A DNA stretch of 64,000 bases from an uncultured Phocaeicola sp. (GCA_948566455.1 CAOYQO010000016.1:1-64000), one strand, 5' to 3'; positions 29,182 to 37,396 are shown, counted from the first letter of the stretch. The notes: a model not told the origin generated them from the sequence alone. Numbers and translations: made by a program.

Positions 29182-29291
29182 AGAGATACGCAAAGACAGC
29201 ATTATGGATTACTTTCGGACTCCTCTTCGTACTCATCATAGTCAAGGTTTTTACGCTGATGTACGAACTGAATTCCGCCGTACAATCCTAA
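29178..29291 (+). CDS. 37-residue single-span membrane micropeptide
   Basis: ATG at 29178 overlaps the GntR stop codon as ATGA and opens a 37-codon frame. It encodes a basic start (MKRYAK), one hydrophobic segment of about 19 residues (TALWITFGLLFVLIIVKVF) and a short polar tail. The tight coupling and ideal membrane topology (positive-inside) argue for a real gene. No family was recognised. It may be an accessory subunit of the ABC transporter or a regulator of it. Confidence 0.7.
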   Translation: MKRYAKTALWITFGLLFVLIIVKVFTLMYELNSAVQS

Positions 29292-29412
29292 CTTTCACCG
29301 TCTCAACGAAGAAAGTATAAACAATTGAAATACAATAGATAGAATCTTCCCCAATGGGGAGGAGTGAAATCTGTATCCCTAATTGATTAGTAACCTACTA
29401 ACAGAAACGAAT

Positions 29413-31743
29413 ATGAAAACAAAACTATTTTTACTATTGCTTGTCCTCTGCGTACTCAGTGCGCAGGCACAGAACCTCTCCGTCAAAGGACGTGTCACAG
29501 ACACTTCTCAAGAGGCGATTATAGCCGCCAACGTATCACTATGGGCCACAGACTCCACCTTGGTGACCGGAGTGACATCGGATGCACAGGGCAAGTTCAC
29601 TCTCAATAAAATCAAGGCGGGCAACTACCGCCTCGCCATTACTTTCATCGGCTATCAGAGTGAAGTCTTCCTGCTGAAACTGAACAACAACCTCGACCTA
29701 GGCGACGTGCAGTTACAGGAAGATGCCGTAAGTCTGGGCGAGGTAACCGTATCCGCCAGCAACGTACTTCAACGCGTGGACCGCCAGATTATCCTGCCCA
29801 CCGAAAGCCAACTGAAACGCTCGTTCGGTGCCTACGACCTGCTGAACAATCTCGGCATCGCCCGCCTGCAAGTGGACAACTTCACCAACAGCATGAGTGT
29901 CAGTGGCGGTGGAGCCGTGCAAACCCGCATCAACGGCATCAAGGTGACAGACAAGGAAATAGCCGCCATCAGAGCCAAAGACGTGCTGCGCGTGGAGTTC
30001 ATTGAAGACCCCGGCAAGCAATACGGTGACGACGAACTGGGCGCTGTGGTGAACATCATCCTGCGCCGCCGCGAAACGGGTGGTGTGGTAAACTTCCAGC
30101 TTTCCGACTCACCCCATACCCTGTGGGGAGAGAATTTCCTGAGTGCGAAGTTCAATTACAAAAACTCCGAATGGGGCATCGACTACTTCAACAAGAACGG
30201 CAAGTATCACAGCCGCCTCGAATCTCACGAAACCTTCCACCTGGGCGACCGTACCATCGACCGCATCAAGGAAGGTATCGAAGACGAATCCCCCGCACTC
30301 AGTTTCATCAACAACCTGAACCTGACATACAATCTGACGAAAGCGGACAAGTATGTCTTCAACGCCATCTTCCGCAATAACCTCAACAACGCTCCTTACC
30401 AGAACGAGCTGAACCGGATGTGGGCAGTAGGCAGCACGGAGTCTATCTATTCATACGTCAATAACCACACATCCAGCTATTCTCCGGCACTCGACCTTTA
30501 CTTCCAGCATACCCTGCCCCATCAGCAAAGCATACAGATGAATGTGACGGGAACGCTTATCCACACCAAGAACAACCGTAAATATAAGGAGTACAAGGAC
30601 GAGCATGCACCGTTGGCGGATATTCAGACACTGGTGGATGGCGATAAACGCTCCGTCATCGGTGAGGCCATTTACGAAAAGAGCTTCAAGGATGTGAAGC
30701 TGAGCGGTGGCGCCCGCCACTATCAGATGAGGACGGAGAATGAATACAAAGGCTCCAATCCCACTACTTCGAAGATGGACCAGTCACAGACTTCCGCTTT
30801 CTTTGAGGTGCAGGGCAAGGTGAAGGATTTCAGTTATGCGGGTAGTGTGGGCATGACGCGTGCCTGGTTCAAGGAAAGCGACGAAGACCATGCTTACTAT
30901 ACTTTCACGCCTACCGTACGATTGAGTTACAATTTGAAGAAAGCGGGCTTCCTGCGCTACCGGTTCAATATCAGTCCCGCCATACCGTCGCTTGGTTCGT
31001 TGACAGATGTGGAGCAGGCTATAGATACGATACAGATAGTTCGTGGTAATCCGTTGCTGAAAACGTATCAGCAGTTCACTAATTCTCTGTCTTACAGTTA
31101 TTCGAAGAAGCAGTTCAATGCCAATCTGAGCGTGCGCCACCAGTATTACGACAGTCCCATCATGGAAAGCATCTTCGTTGAGGACGGGAAACTGATATTG
31201 AAAGATGAAAACCAACGGTCGTTCCAAAGCCTAAATGCGGAACTGATGATCGGTACCAATGGCGCAACGCTGTTCGGGCTGAAAGATTTCCTGACGCTTT
31301 ATGCTTCGGGAGGATATACTCGCAGTTGGTCGGAGGGGCTGGAATACAGTCACACGTACGATGAATTTTATTACAGTGTGATGGCGCAATTGCAATACAA
31401 AGGGTTCTCACTGCTCGGGCAGTTCCGGAAGGTGCAGAATAACTTCTTTGGTGAAACCATCAAGAAGAATGAAAACCAGACCGCATTTATGGCAATGTAT
31501 GCCAAGCAGAACTTTCAGGCAGGGATGGGTGTTCTGTTTCCTTTCACCAATAATTATAAGGTGGGAAAAGAACGTATCAGTGAGGTAGCGCCTTTCCGTT
31601 CGGAAACTTTTGTGAAAGAAACGGGACAGATGTTGATACTCCGCGTAGGCTATACGTTTGAGTTCGGCCGCAGACACAAAGCCGGAAACAAGGAATTGAA
31701 CAATAGCGATACGGATAGCGGTATCATTGATATGCAGAGATAA
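29413..31743 (+). CDS. Outer-membrane beta-barrel protein (TonB-receptor-like)
   Basis: The 776-residue protein has a signal peptide (residues 1-20, ending AQAQ), a carboxypeptidase-regulatory-like domain (about 22-105), a plug-like region (about 115-215) and a long barrel that resembles the OMP_b-brl_3 family more than classical SusC. The last strands are aromatic with a short tail after FEFGRR. It follows the micropeptide gene by 121 nt and may belong to the same unit, linking inner-membrane ABC transport with the outer membrane. ATG at 29413 opens the signal peptide and was preferred to a frame extension of ten codons. Confidence 0.9.
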   Translation: MKTKLFLLLLVLCVLSAQAQNLSVKGRVTDTSQEAIIAANVSLWATDSTLVTGVTSDAQGKFTLNKIKAGNYRLAITFIGYQSEVFLLKLNNNLDLGDVQLQEDAVSLGEVTVSASNVLQRVDRQIILPTESQLKRSFGAYDLLNNLGIARLQVDNFTNSMSVSGGGAVQTRINGIKVTDKEIAAIRAKDVLRVEFIEDPGKQYGDDELGAVVNIILRRRETGGVVNFQLSDSPHTLWGENFLSAKFNYKNSEWGIDYFNKNGKYHSRLESHETFHLGDRTIDRIKEGIEDESPALSFINNLNLTYNLTKADKYVFNAIFRNNLNNAPYQNELNRMWAVGSTESIYSYVNNHTSSYSPALDLYFQHTLPHQQSIQMNVTGTLIHTKNNRKYKEYKDEHAPLADIQTLVDGDKRSVIGEAIYEKSFKDVKLSGGARHYQMRTENEYKGSNPTTSKMDQSQTSAFFEVQGKVKDFSYAGSVGMTRAWFKESDEDHAYYTFTPTVRLSYNLKKAGFLRYRFNISPAIPSLGSLTDVEQAIDTIQIVRGNPLLKTYQQFTNSLSYSYSKKQFNANLSVRHQYYDSPIMESIFVEDGKLILKDENQRSFQSLNAELMIGTNGATLFGLKDFLTLYASGGYTRSWSEGLEYSHTYDEFYYSVMAQLQYKGFSLLGQFRKVQNNFFGETIKKNENQTAFMAMYAKQNFQAGMGVLFPFTNNYKVGKERISEVAPFRSETFVKETGQMLILRVGYTFEFGRRHKAGNKELNNSDTDSGIIDMQR

Positions 31744-31802
31744 ATGAAGTAAATTCTTATCGGAATATGGCTTCATTTCAACCCGCTTTGTGAAAAGAGG
31801 GA

Positions 31803-31886
31803 GCCCACAGGGCGAGGCGGCGGAATTATACGAAATTGCTTCATGTATAATTCATTAATTACCTGACTGCCGCCTCCCCTGCGGGC
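31803..31886. repeat. Nested GC-rich palindrome after the outer-membrane protein gene
   Basis: Outer arms are 31803-31821 and 31869-31886 (GCCC-CAGGG-GAGGCGGC type, one mismatch and one bulge). Inner perfect arms GAATTATAC (31823-31831) and GTATAATTC (31845-31853) lie inside. T5 follows on the plus strand. It could be a terminator for the upstream gene or a REP-like element. Confidence 0.65.
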
Positions 31887-32126
31887 ATTTTTATGAACAC
31901 CTTCTTGTGCTGTATAGTGGGGAAAGAAAACGGCAAGAGTGATTCGCTACATCAACGATGGGTAAACATACGAAGAAAAGTCTTTTCGTTATTGTTATGA
32001 CTTTTCCTCATATTATCTTTTATCCAGTACTTATTCGTCCATCGGCTCCCGATTTACCCTGCAGCTTCGCATGGCTTTCCGGCACTTTCCAAATGCTTTC
32101 ATAATCAATTATTAAACAAGCAATTG

Positions 32127-32258
32127 GAGTTTCCCAACGGTAGGAAACGAGCGTTCCCATAAGGAGAAACTTCCGTTCCCACTAAAGGGAACTGGAGTTC
32201 CCATTAAGGGAAACCGGAGTTCCCACGAGCAGAAACGATCGTTCCCATCGGCAGAAAC
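32127..32258. repeat. Six tandem 22-bp units, GTTCCCA...GAAAC type
   Basis: Six contiguous degenerate units of exactly 22 bp begin at 32127, 32149, 32171, 32193, 32215 and 32237. Each has TTCCCA near its middle and ends in AAC (GAAAC in five, GGAAC in one). Units are partly self-complementary (TTCCC...GGGAA). 22 is not a multiple of three, which speaks against coding. Confidence 0.8.
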
Positions 32259-32310
32259 GGACATTGACAGGGGAGATAACGAGGTTGAAAAGGGCTACAC
32301 CATTCAACAA

Positions 32311-32376
32311 AAAGGGTGTAGCCATATACCCCAAAGGGTGTAGCCATGTGCCTAAAAGGGTGTAGCCCTATCGGAT
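32311..32376. repeat. Three tandem 22-bp units, AAAGGGTGTAGCC type
   Basis: Units at 32311, 32333 and 32355 share AAAGGGTGTAGCC and then diverge over nine bases. An inverted partner (GGCTACACC) at 32293-32301 can pair with the first unit. The unit length equals that of the different array just upstream. Confidence 0.8.
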
Positions 32377-32733
32377 ACAAGGCTATTTTTACCTAAAACA
32401 TGGGAAAATCTTCCTCTAAAAGAGGTTTTATCCGCTACATTTCGAAGCATCCCAATCACTCGCTTAAAGTCCATTTGATTGGAATTTCGCCATATACAGA
32501 CGTATGGAAACATTTACAAGAATATCACTATACAATATTCCTTTCATTCCCCCCATCTGCTATCTTTTTGCATTTTCATCATACGGATTCCCTGCATTCT
32601 TTTCCATCAAGCTCCGCAAGATGGCAAAACATTCAATCCGGCCATCTTTATCCCATACCTCTATGCAGGACAACAGATGACAAATATATTCAGCAGACGA
32701 AAGTAAATATAGAGAACAAGGGGACGCTCTGTA

Positions 32734-33300
32734 TCACTTAATAACCGTCACAGTGCCTTCCGCCAACTTCTTTTCCTTCATCGGAGCGGCAGCGGCATAG
32801 CCTAAAGCGGCACAACCATATACGCGGTGGTTTTCGGGGATGCCCAGTTTCGTAAGGAAAGCACGCACATCAGGATCATCACAAGTTTGCCCCAACTGGT
32901 TTATCCAGCAAGAGCCTATACCAAGAGACTTGGCAGACAGGAAGATATTCTGCATGGCGCAGGCACAATCCATGCTTGCCCACCACTGTGTCGGTTCGTT
33001 GGAAACAATGACAAGTGTAGGCGCATGATAATAACAACAATACGTCCGGCTATGTCCGCGTTCCTGCAAACGGGGTTCATCGCTCTTGGCAAAAGCACCT
33101 TTAATCTTTTCGTTCAGTTCTTCCAGTATAGCGGCATCTTGAATGGCTGTGAAATGCCACGTCTGGTAATTCATACCGCTGGGAGCATAGGTTGCCGCTT
33201 CCAGAATAGTGCTTAAATCTTCCTGCGAAATCTGTTGCTCCGTATAAGCGCGCACACTGCGGCGCGACTTGATGGTCTTTAAAATCTCATTCATACTCAT
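32734..33300 (-). CDS. Nitroreductase family protein
   Basis: The 188-residue protein is a small FMN-dependent nitroreductase-fold oxidoreductase. The N-terminal IKSRRSVRAYTEQQIS matches the flavin-binding start of the family, and GIGSCWINQLG near residue 127 is typical of the second flavin contact. The substrate is not known. Its start codon shares one base with the stop codon of the HpaII-like gene (TAATG), so translation is probably coupled. Confidence 0.93.
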   Translation of the reverse strand: MSMNEILKTIKSRRSVRAYTEQQISQEDLSTILEAATYAPSGMNYQTWHFTAIQDAAILEELNEKIKGAFAKSDEPRLQERGHSRTYCCYYHAPTLVIVSNEPTQWWASMDCACAMQNIFLSAKSLGIGSCWINQLGQTCDDPDVRAFLTKLGIPENHRVYGCAALGYAAAAPMKEKKLAEGTVTVIK

Positions 33301-34427
33301 TATTTTTTTGTCAATCCAATCTTTACATTCAGTCTGAAATAATACACACCGTTCTCTTTTTCAAGGAAACCATACTTATCCTTATCTACCGAGCCTTTCT
33401 CGAAACGGGTGTTCAGGTAAAGAAAATCGGCAAACGTACGGCGCTCCGACTGATGATAGCAAAGCACCTCCCCTACCGCATTTACCAGCAGAATGCCTTC
33501 TACGGCAGAGTCCGTACCGTTATAAATTTTTGCCGGACGCATGCCCAAGGCAAGTGCCAACAAGAACTGTTTCATCTTAAACTCATAGAAACCATGTTTG
33601 TTTATCAGTTCATCTTTTATCTTTAGGGGATTTATCTCTTTAATGCGCTCCGTCAGTTCGCTAACACGGGAAATGCCGTCGAGGTGCATCATGCGCACCA
33701 TCTCCGCCAACATACGGGGGAAGTGCAAATCAATCATCAGCAGGTTGCAACGGAACACACGGTCCGCCACATCCGAATATTTCAGCACTCCACCCAGACG
33801 CTCAATCATCAGCATACGCTCAGTCACTTCCGTCGGAGACTCCGGCAAGGCATTTATCTTGTTCACCGTAGGCGTAGCAAACTTGATGCCCGACTGTTCC
33901 AATTTCAGGTTTGCCGTACGTCCGCCATCCAGCAACGGGTTCATTGCACTGAGGCGGCAACGCACATTAAATCCAGTCAACGGTGCCTCAGCATGCCAGA
34001 AGGCAACAGAGAAATCCGTGCGGTCTTCCGTCTTCGCCTCCAAATCGTAGATATTGATGGCATCCAGAAAACCTTCCAAACTTTCAGGAACTTCAATAGT
34101 ATCGGAACTGGCAGTCGTTTTCAGCAATTCAAGTATCAGCTCTGCCGCCCCGCCAAAGTCTTCGCGGGGAATGTTCTGTCCTTCTTTATCAGCCACAGTA
34201 AAAGTACTATCATTCTCCACCGTACCACTGACAATGCGAACATTTTCCTGTTCTATATAGTAACGACGCGTACCGTCATGTTCTTCTCTTTGTATCAGTG
34301 CCACGGGCCAACTTTCCGTTTCAACCTTCCGGGCTTGCGGTGTACCCAATGAAACTTTTCCGTCTGCCAACAGGCGAAAGAATGTGTAGAGTTCGCCCAA
34401 CTCACGCTTTGTTGCTTCAAATGCCAT
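33300..34427 (-). CDS. HpaII-family restriction endonuclease-like protein
   Basis: I assign this 375-residue protein to the HpaII-type endonuclease family from memory of its pattern. The N-terminus reads GELYTFFRLLADGKV, the centre has a TDF...GFNVRCRLS stretch (Asp138, residues 154-160), followed by NPLLDGGRTANLK, and the C-terminus ends in the NGVYYFRLNVKIGL block. HpaII cuts CCGG. In active members, as I recall them, the centre reads like FSIKS with a catalytic Lys, here replaced by Arg/Cys, so activity may be lost. No methyltransferase gene lies nearby. It is translationally coupled to a nitroreductase gene. Confidence 0.55.
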   Translation of the reverse strand: MAFEATKRELGELYTFFRLLADGKVSLGTPQARKVETESWPVALIQREEHDGTRRYYIEQENVRIVSGTVENDSTFTVADKEGQNIPREDFGGAAELILELLKTTASSDTIEVPESLEGFLDAINIYDLEAKTEDRTDFSVAFWHAEAPLTGFNVRCRLSAMNPLLDGGRTANLKLEQSGIKFATPTVNKINALPESPTEVTERMLMIERLGGVLKYSDVADRVFRCNLLMIDLHFPRMLAEMVRMMHLDGISRVSELTERIKEINPLKIKDELINKHGFYEFKMKQFLLALALGMRPAKIYNGTDSAVEGILLVNAVGEVLCYHQSERRTFADFLYLNTRFEKGSVDKDKYGFLEKENGVYYFRLNVKIGLTKK

Positions 34428-34455
34428 ATATCTATATTTTTTTTATAAATGTGCA

Positions 34456-34463
34456 CAAAGATA
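34456..34463 (-). promoter_or_regulatory. Probable -7 element of the HpaII-like/nitroreductase operon
   Basis: TATCTTTG on the minus strand is a perfect -7 element 28 nt before the ATG at 34427. A TTTG at the right spacing is lacking. Confidence 0.45.
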
Positions 34464-34553
34464 AGGAAATCCATACAAAAAAAGTGAATGGACAAACTAT
34501 ATTCCATACGCAAACGTTCTATTTGAAATGTCGAACAGTTAAAATCCGATGAT

Positions 34554-34763
34554 ATGGAAAAAGAAGAAAAAACAGTAGCCATTACGGCTACCCCCAATGG
34601 ACCTTTCATTGTAGAAGGCAATTTTAAGCTGATAAACCGAGAAGGGAAAGCAGAAATACGAACAGGCAGGATTGCCTTATGCCGATGCGGCAAGTCCTAT
34701 AAACAACCCTTCTGCGACGGTACACACAGGAAAATCCACTATAACGATTTATCTCTGAAATAG
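34554..34763 (+). CDS. CDGSH iron-sulfur domain protein
   Basis: The 69-residue protein carries one CDGSH motif (CRCGKSYKQPFCDGTH, about residues 43-58), which binds a [2Fe-2S] cluster through three Cys and one His. The N-terminal half has the usual beta strand NGPFIVEGNFKLI. Such proteins act in electron or cluster transfer. The gene is divergent from the HpaII-like operon. Confidence 0.93.
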   Translation: MEKEEKTVAITATPNGPFIVEGNFKLINREGKAEIRTGRIALCRCGKSYKQPFCDGTHRKIHYNDLSLK

Positions 34764-34768
34764 ACGTA

Positions 34769-34787
34769 CCGGAGGAATTTTCTCCGG
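34769..34787. terminator. Weak hairpin between CDGSH and yigZ genes
   Basis: Six-bp arms CCGGAG/CTCCGG enclose a 7-nt loop between convergent genes. There is no T-tract, so termination is uncertain. Confidence 0.35.
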
Positions 34788-34799
34788 GGAGCTGAGACA

Positions 34800-35405
34800 T
34801 TACGCATCCTCTTCAAAGCGCAATGTCTCGACTTTTTCCAGGCGTGCCTTCAGCTTCGGCATCATCGACTTACGGATGCGAAGCGCCATGCGGCAATCCA
34901 TATCGTACGACTGTTCCAGTATTTCCGGCTCCTCCTCCTTGACAATGCGCATCACGTCATTCATAAAAGGGTATTCAAACAGGAAAGCCACCGTCTCATC
35001 CACCGTCTTTTCTATAATCTCAGCAGCAGCTATCGCTTCGGCGGCAGCAGCTTTATAAGCAACAATCAGTCCGCTCGTCCCCAACTTGATGCCACCGAAG
35101 TAGCGGACCACGATAATCAGTATATCGGTCAGTTCATTGGAGTTAATCTGTCCCAGGATAGGTTTTCCTGCCGTACCGGAAGGTTCTCCGTTATCATTGG
35201 CACGGAAATCCTTGCGCTCGGCTCCCAACATATAGGCGTAGCAGACGTGACGGGCATCGTAATATTTCTTCTGATAAGTTTCCAGATGCGATTTTACCTC
35301 ATCGACAGTACGCACAGGCAAAGCGATAGCAATGAATTTGCTACGCTTCTCGGTATAAATCCCTTCGGCAGGGGCGTTTATGGTTTTGTAGGTATCTTCA
35401 CTCAT
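34800..35405 (-). CDS. yigZ: YigZ/IMPACT family protein
   Basis: The 201-residue protein has the UPF0029/IMPACT domain with KRSKFIA near residue 20, ARHVCYAY near 52, DNGEPSGTAGKPIL near 72 and the VVRYFGGIKLGTSGL signature near 97. A small C-terminal DUF1949-like domain follows. Bacterial members are linked to translation or ribosome quality control, but the precise role is unclear. The ATG follows the -7 promoter element by only 4 nt, so the message is predicted to be leaderless. Confidence 0.93.
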   Translation of the reverse strand: MSEDTYKTINAPAEGIYTEKRSKFIAIALPVRTVDEVKSHLETYQKKYYDARHVCYAYMLGAERKDFRANDNGEPSGTAGKPILGQINSNELTDILIIVVRYFGGIKLGTSGLIVAYKAAAAEAIAAAEIIEKTVDETVAFLFEYPFMNDVMRIVKEEEPEILEQSYDMDCRMALRIRKSMMPKLKARLEKVETLRFEEDA

Positions 35406-35409
35406 GCTG

Positions 35410-35440
35410 CAAAGATACGTATTCTTATCGTTATGAGAAA
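35410..35440 (-). promoter_or_regulatory. Promoter of yigZ, leaderless geometry
   Basis: On the minus strand TTTC (35440-35437), 19 nt, TATCTTTG (35417-35410) is followed by CAGC and then the ATG. The transcription start expected a few bases after the -7 element falls at or next to the start codon. Confidence 0.7.
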
Positions 35441-35500
35441 ATAGTTTCTAATCCTCTCTCTTTTTCAGACGAAACGGACAGAGTTTAAGAGTTTTTTTTG

Positions 35501-35508
35501 TAAATTTG
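35501..35508 (+). promoter_or_regulatory. Probable -7 element of the membrane protein-glycerate kinase pair
   Basis: TAAATTTG matches the -7 consensus and lies 110 nt before the ATG at 35619. No good -33 element is seen. Confidence 0.4.
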
Positions 35509-35618
35509 TCAAAACAGAACCGCATTCAATAGAAAAACTTCTGATTATAAGTATGTATCAGGGCCTCATACTTACAATCTTAGAATGCAAGGTCCTCCCA
35601 TAAGTAACATTTATCACT

Positions 35619-36236
35619 ATGAACAACAAGCTGTTTACCTTTCTCGACCCTCTGCTGGGTTACATCGACAACGGACGTTTCTTCCGTGAACCTTTCCGTT
35701 GGCTTTATGTCATCTTTGCTGTACTAAATCTGCTATTTCCTATTGCAATCCTGGTGAAAGTCATCGACACGGGGTTCTTCAAGTTCGCCGAGGGGAAAGC
35801 AATCTTTGCTTTTATTCTGATATTTATTATCCTTTGCGGTGGTGCATGGGGCAGCTATCTGCTCTGGATGAACCGGAAAAATAAACTGAAAGAAGTTATC
35901 CAGGAAGACAACGAATTCATTGCTATCCCTGTAGTATCCCATCTGACACAGACAGTGGGTGAATGGCTCGGACTTTATATCGGTGTTGTTGGCACACTTT
36001 GCTCACTGATTATCGCACTCTTGGCAGCAAACGAATTACAATACGTCATGCCGGTATCTACAGGCATTTTCTTCCTCATGCCGATATACGGTTTCCTGAT
36101 TGTTGTATTTGCACGCCTGCTTGCCGAACTGTATCGCGCTTTGGCCGTCATTGCCAACAATACCAAGAAATTGACAAAGACGGAAGCTAAGACCGAAGCC
36201 AAACTGGAAGATATAGAAGATATAGAGGAAATCTAA
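35619..36236 (+). CDS. Four-span membrane protein of unknown function
   Basis: The 205-residue protein has four predicted membrane segments in two pairs (about residues 29-47 and 62-84, then 118-138 and 146-168). A charged C-terminus follows, with Lys/Glu repeats (TKTEAKTEAK) and an acidic end. No family was recognised. It lies 4 nt before the glycerate kinase gene and is probably co-transcribed with it. Confidence 0.75.
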   Translation: MNNKLFTFLDPLLGYIDNGRFFREPFRWLYVIFAVLNLLFPIAILVKVIDTGFFKFAEGKAIFAFILIFIILCGGAWGSYLLWMNRKNKLKEVIQEDNEFIAIPVVSHLTQTVGEWLGLYIGVVGTLCSLIIALLAANELQYVMPVSTGIFFLMPIYGFLIVVFARLLAELYRALAVIANNTKKLTKTEAKTEAKLEDIEDIEEI

Positions 36237-36240
36237 ATAC

Positions 36241-37371
36241 ATGAAGAAAGTAGTCATCGCCATCGACTCCTTCAAAGGATGTTTATCCTCGGCAGAAGCA
36301 GGAAAAGCTGCTGCTGAGGGTATTCGTTCTGTATTCCCGGAGTGTGAAATTCTGTCTCTACCTATAGCCGATGGCGGCGAAGGAATGCTGGATGTGCTGA
36401 TTGCAGCAACCAACGGACGTGAAGTGCAGATTTCTGCCCACAACCCTCTCATGGAATGGCACGATACTTACTACGGCATTTCGGAAGACGGGAAAACGGC
36501 CTTTATAGAAATGGCAAGCATCAGCGGGTTGCCTCTGGTTCCGCCGGAGAAAAGGAATCCGATGCTGACCACCTCCTACGGAACGGGAGAACTGATTCGT
36601 GATGCGTTGGAACGTGGTTGCCGCAACTTCATCATCGGCATTGGCGGCAGTGCGACGAATGATGCCGGGCTGGGAATGTTACAGGCCTTAGGTTTCCGGT
36701 TTCTGGATAAAGAAGGGAAGATATTGGAAACTGGTAACGGAAAAATTTTAATGGAAGTTGTTTCCATAGATACAAGTTTCGTCCACCCTGATTTAAGAAC
36801 TTCCCATTTTACCGTTGCCTGCGACGTACAAAATCCATTTTATGGTCTGGAAGGCGCCGCATATATCTTTGCTCCTCAGAAGGGAGCGGACCAGAAAATG
36901 GTAGAGGCGCTGGATGCAGGCATGAAAAACTTTGCAGAAGTCATTTTCCACACAACGGGGAAAGACATTTCCAATCACTCCGGAACAGGTGCGGCAGGTG
37001 GTATGGGTGGCAGTTTACTGGCTTTTCTGAATGCAAAATTGAAACCGGGTATACAGTTGATGCTGGAGACTCTTGATTTCAGCAATAAAATAAAAGGTGC
37101 TGATTTGATTATCACCGGCGAAGGAAAGGCCGACAAACAAACATTAATGGGGAAAGTTCCTTCCGGCATACTTGACAAAGCTCGCAAACAGAAAATTCCG
37201 GTTATACTGATAGCCGGTAGCGTAGAAAATGCAGACGACCTGTATCGGGCGGGATTTCGGGAAGTATATTCTATCAATCCACCATCTATAACGTTGGAGC
37301 AGGCCATGCAACCGGAAGTTGCACGCGCAAATATTTCAGAAACGGTGGTAGAGATTTGTCGTTCCTTCTAA
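36241..37371 (+). CDS. Glycerate kinase, GlxK/GarK family
   Basis: The 376-residue enzyme phosphorylates glycerate with ATP, giving 2-phosphoglycerate in GarK-type members. Recognisable blocks are the start MKKVVIAIDSFKGCLSSAEA, IADGGEG near residue 42, GIGGSATNDAG near 137, GTGAAGGMGG near 249 and TGEGKAD near 291. It belongs to the type-2 glycerate kinase fold. Confidence 0.95.
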   Translation: MKKVVIAIDSFKGCLSSAEAGKAAAEGIRSVFPECEILSLPIADGGEGMLDVLIAATNGREVQISAHNPLMEWHDTYYGISEDGKTAFIEMASISGLPLVPPEKRNPMLTTSYGTGELIRDALERGCRNFIIGIGGSATNDAGLGMLQALGFRFLDKEGKILETGNGKILMEVVSIDTSFVHPDLRTSHFTVACDVQNPFYGLEGAAYIFAPQKGADQKMVEALDAGMKNFAEVIFHTTGKDISNHSGTGAAGGMGGSLLAFLNAKLKPGIQLMLETLDFSNKIKGADLIITGEGKADKQTLMGKVPSGILDKARKQKIPVILIAGSVENADDLYRAGFREVYSINPPSITLEQAMQPEVARANISETVVEICRSF

Positions 37372-37396
37372 AATTTATCTTTCAATGATTTCCTGA

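Larger units (their letters stand above)
31744..32733. other. Gene-free 990-bp region rich in repeats
   Basis: No convincing coding sequence was found on either strand. It holds a nested GC-rich palindrome (31803-31886), two arrays with 22-bp units (32127-32258 and 32311-32376), an inverted copy of the second unit (GGCTACACC, 32293-32301) and an AT-rich end. A 113-codon plus-strand frame at 32400-32741 has the composition of noncoding DNA and runs into the nitroreductase stop. Confidence 0.7.

Noticed and set aside
32127..32376. CRISPR array at the 22-bp repeats
   Set aside because: Units are contiguous and only 22 bp long, with degenerate rather than identical repeats, no unique 30-40 bp spacers, and no cas genes in the window.
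32400..32741. 113-codon plus-strand frame after the tandem repeats
   Set aside because: Protein composition is like translated AT-rich noncoding DNA, no family signature, and its end overlaps the nitroreductase stop on the other strand.
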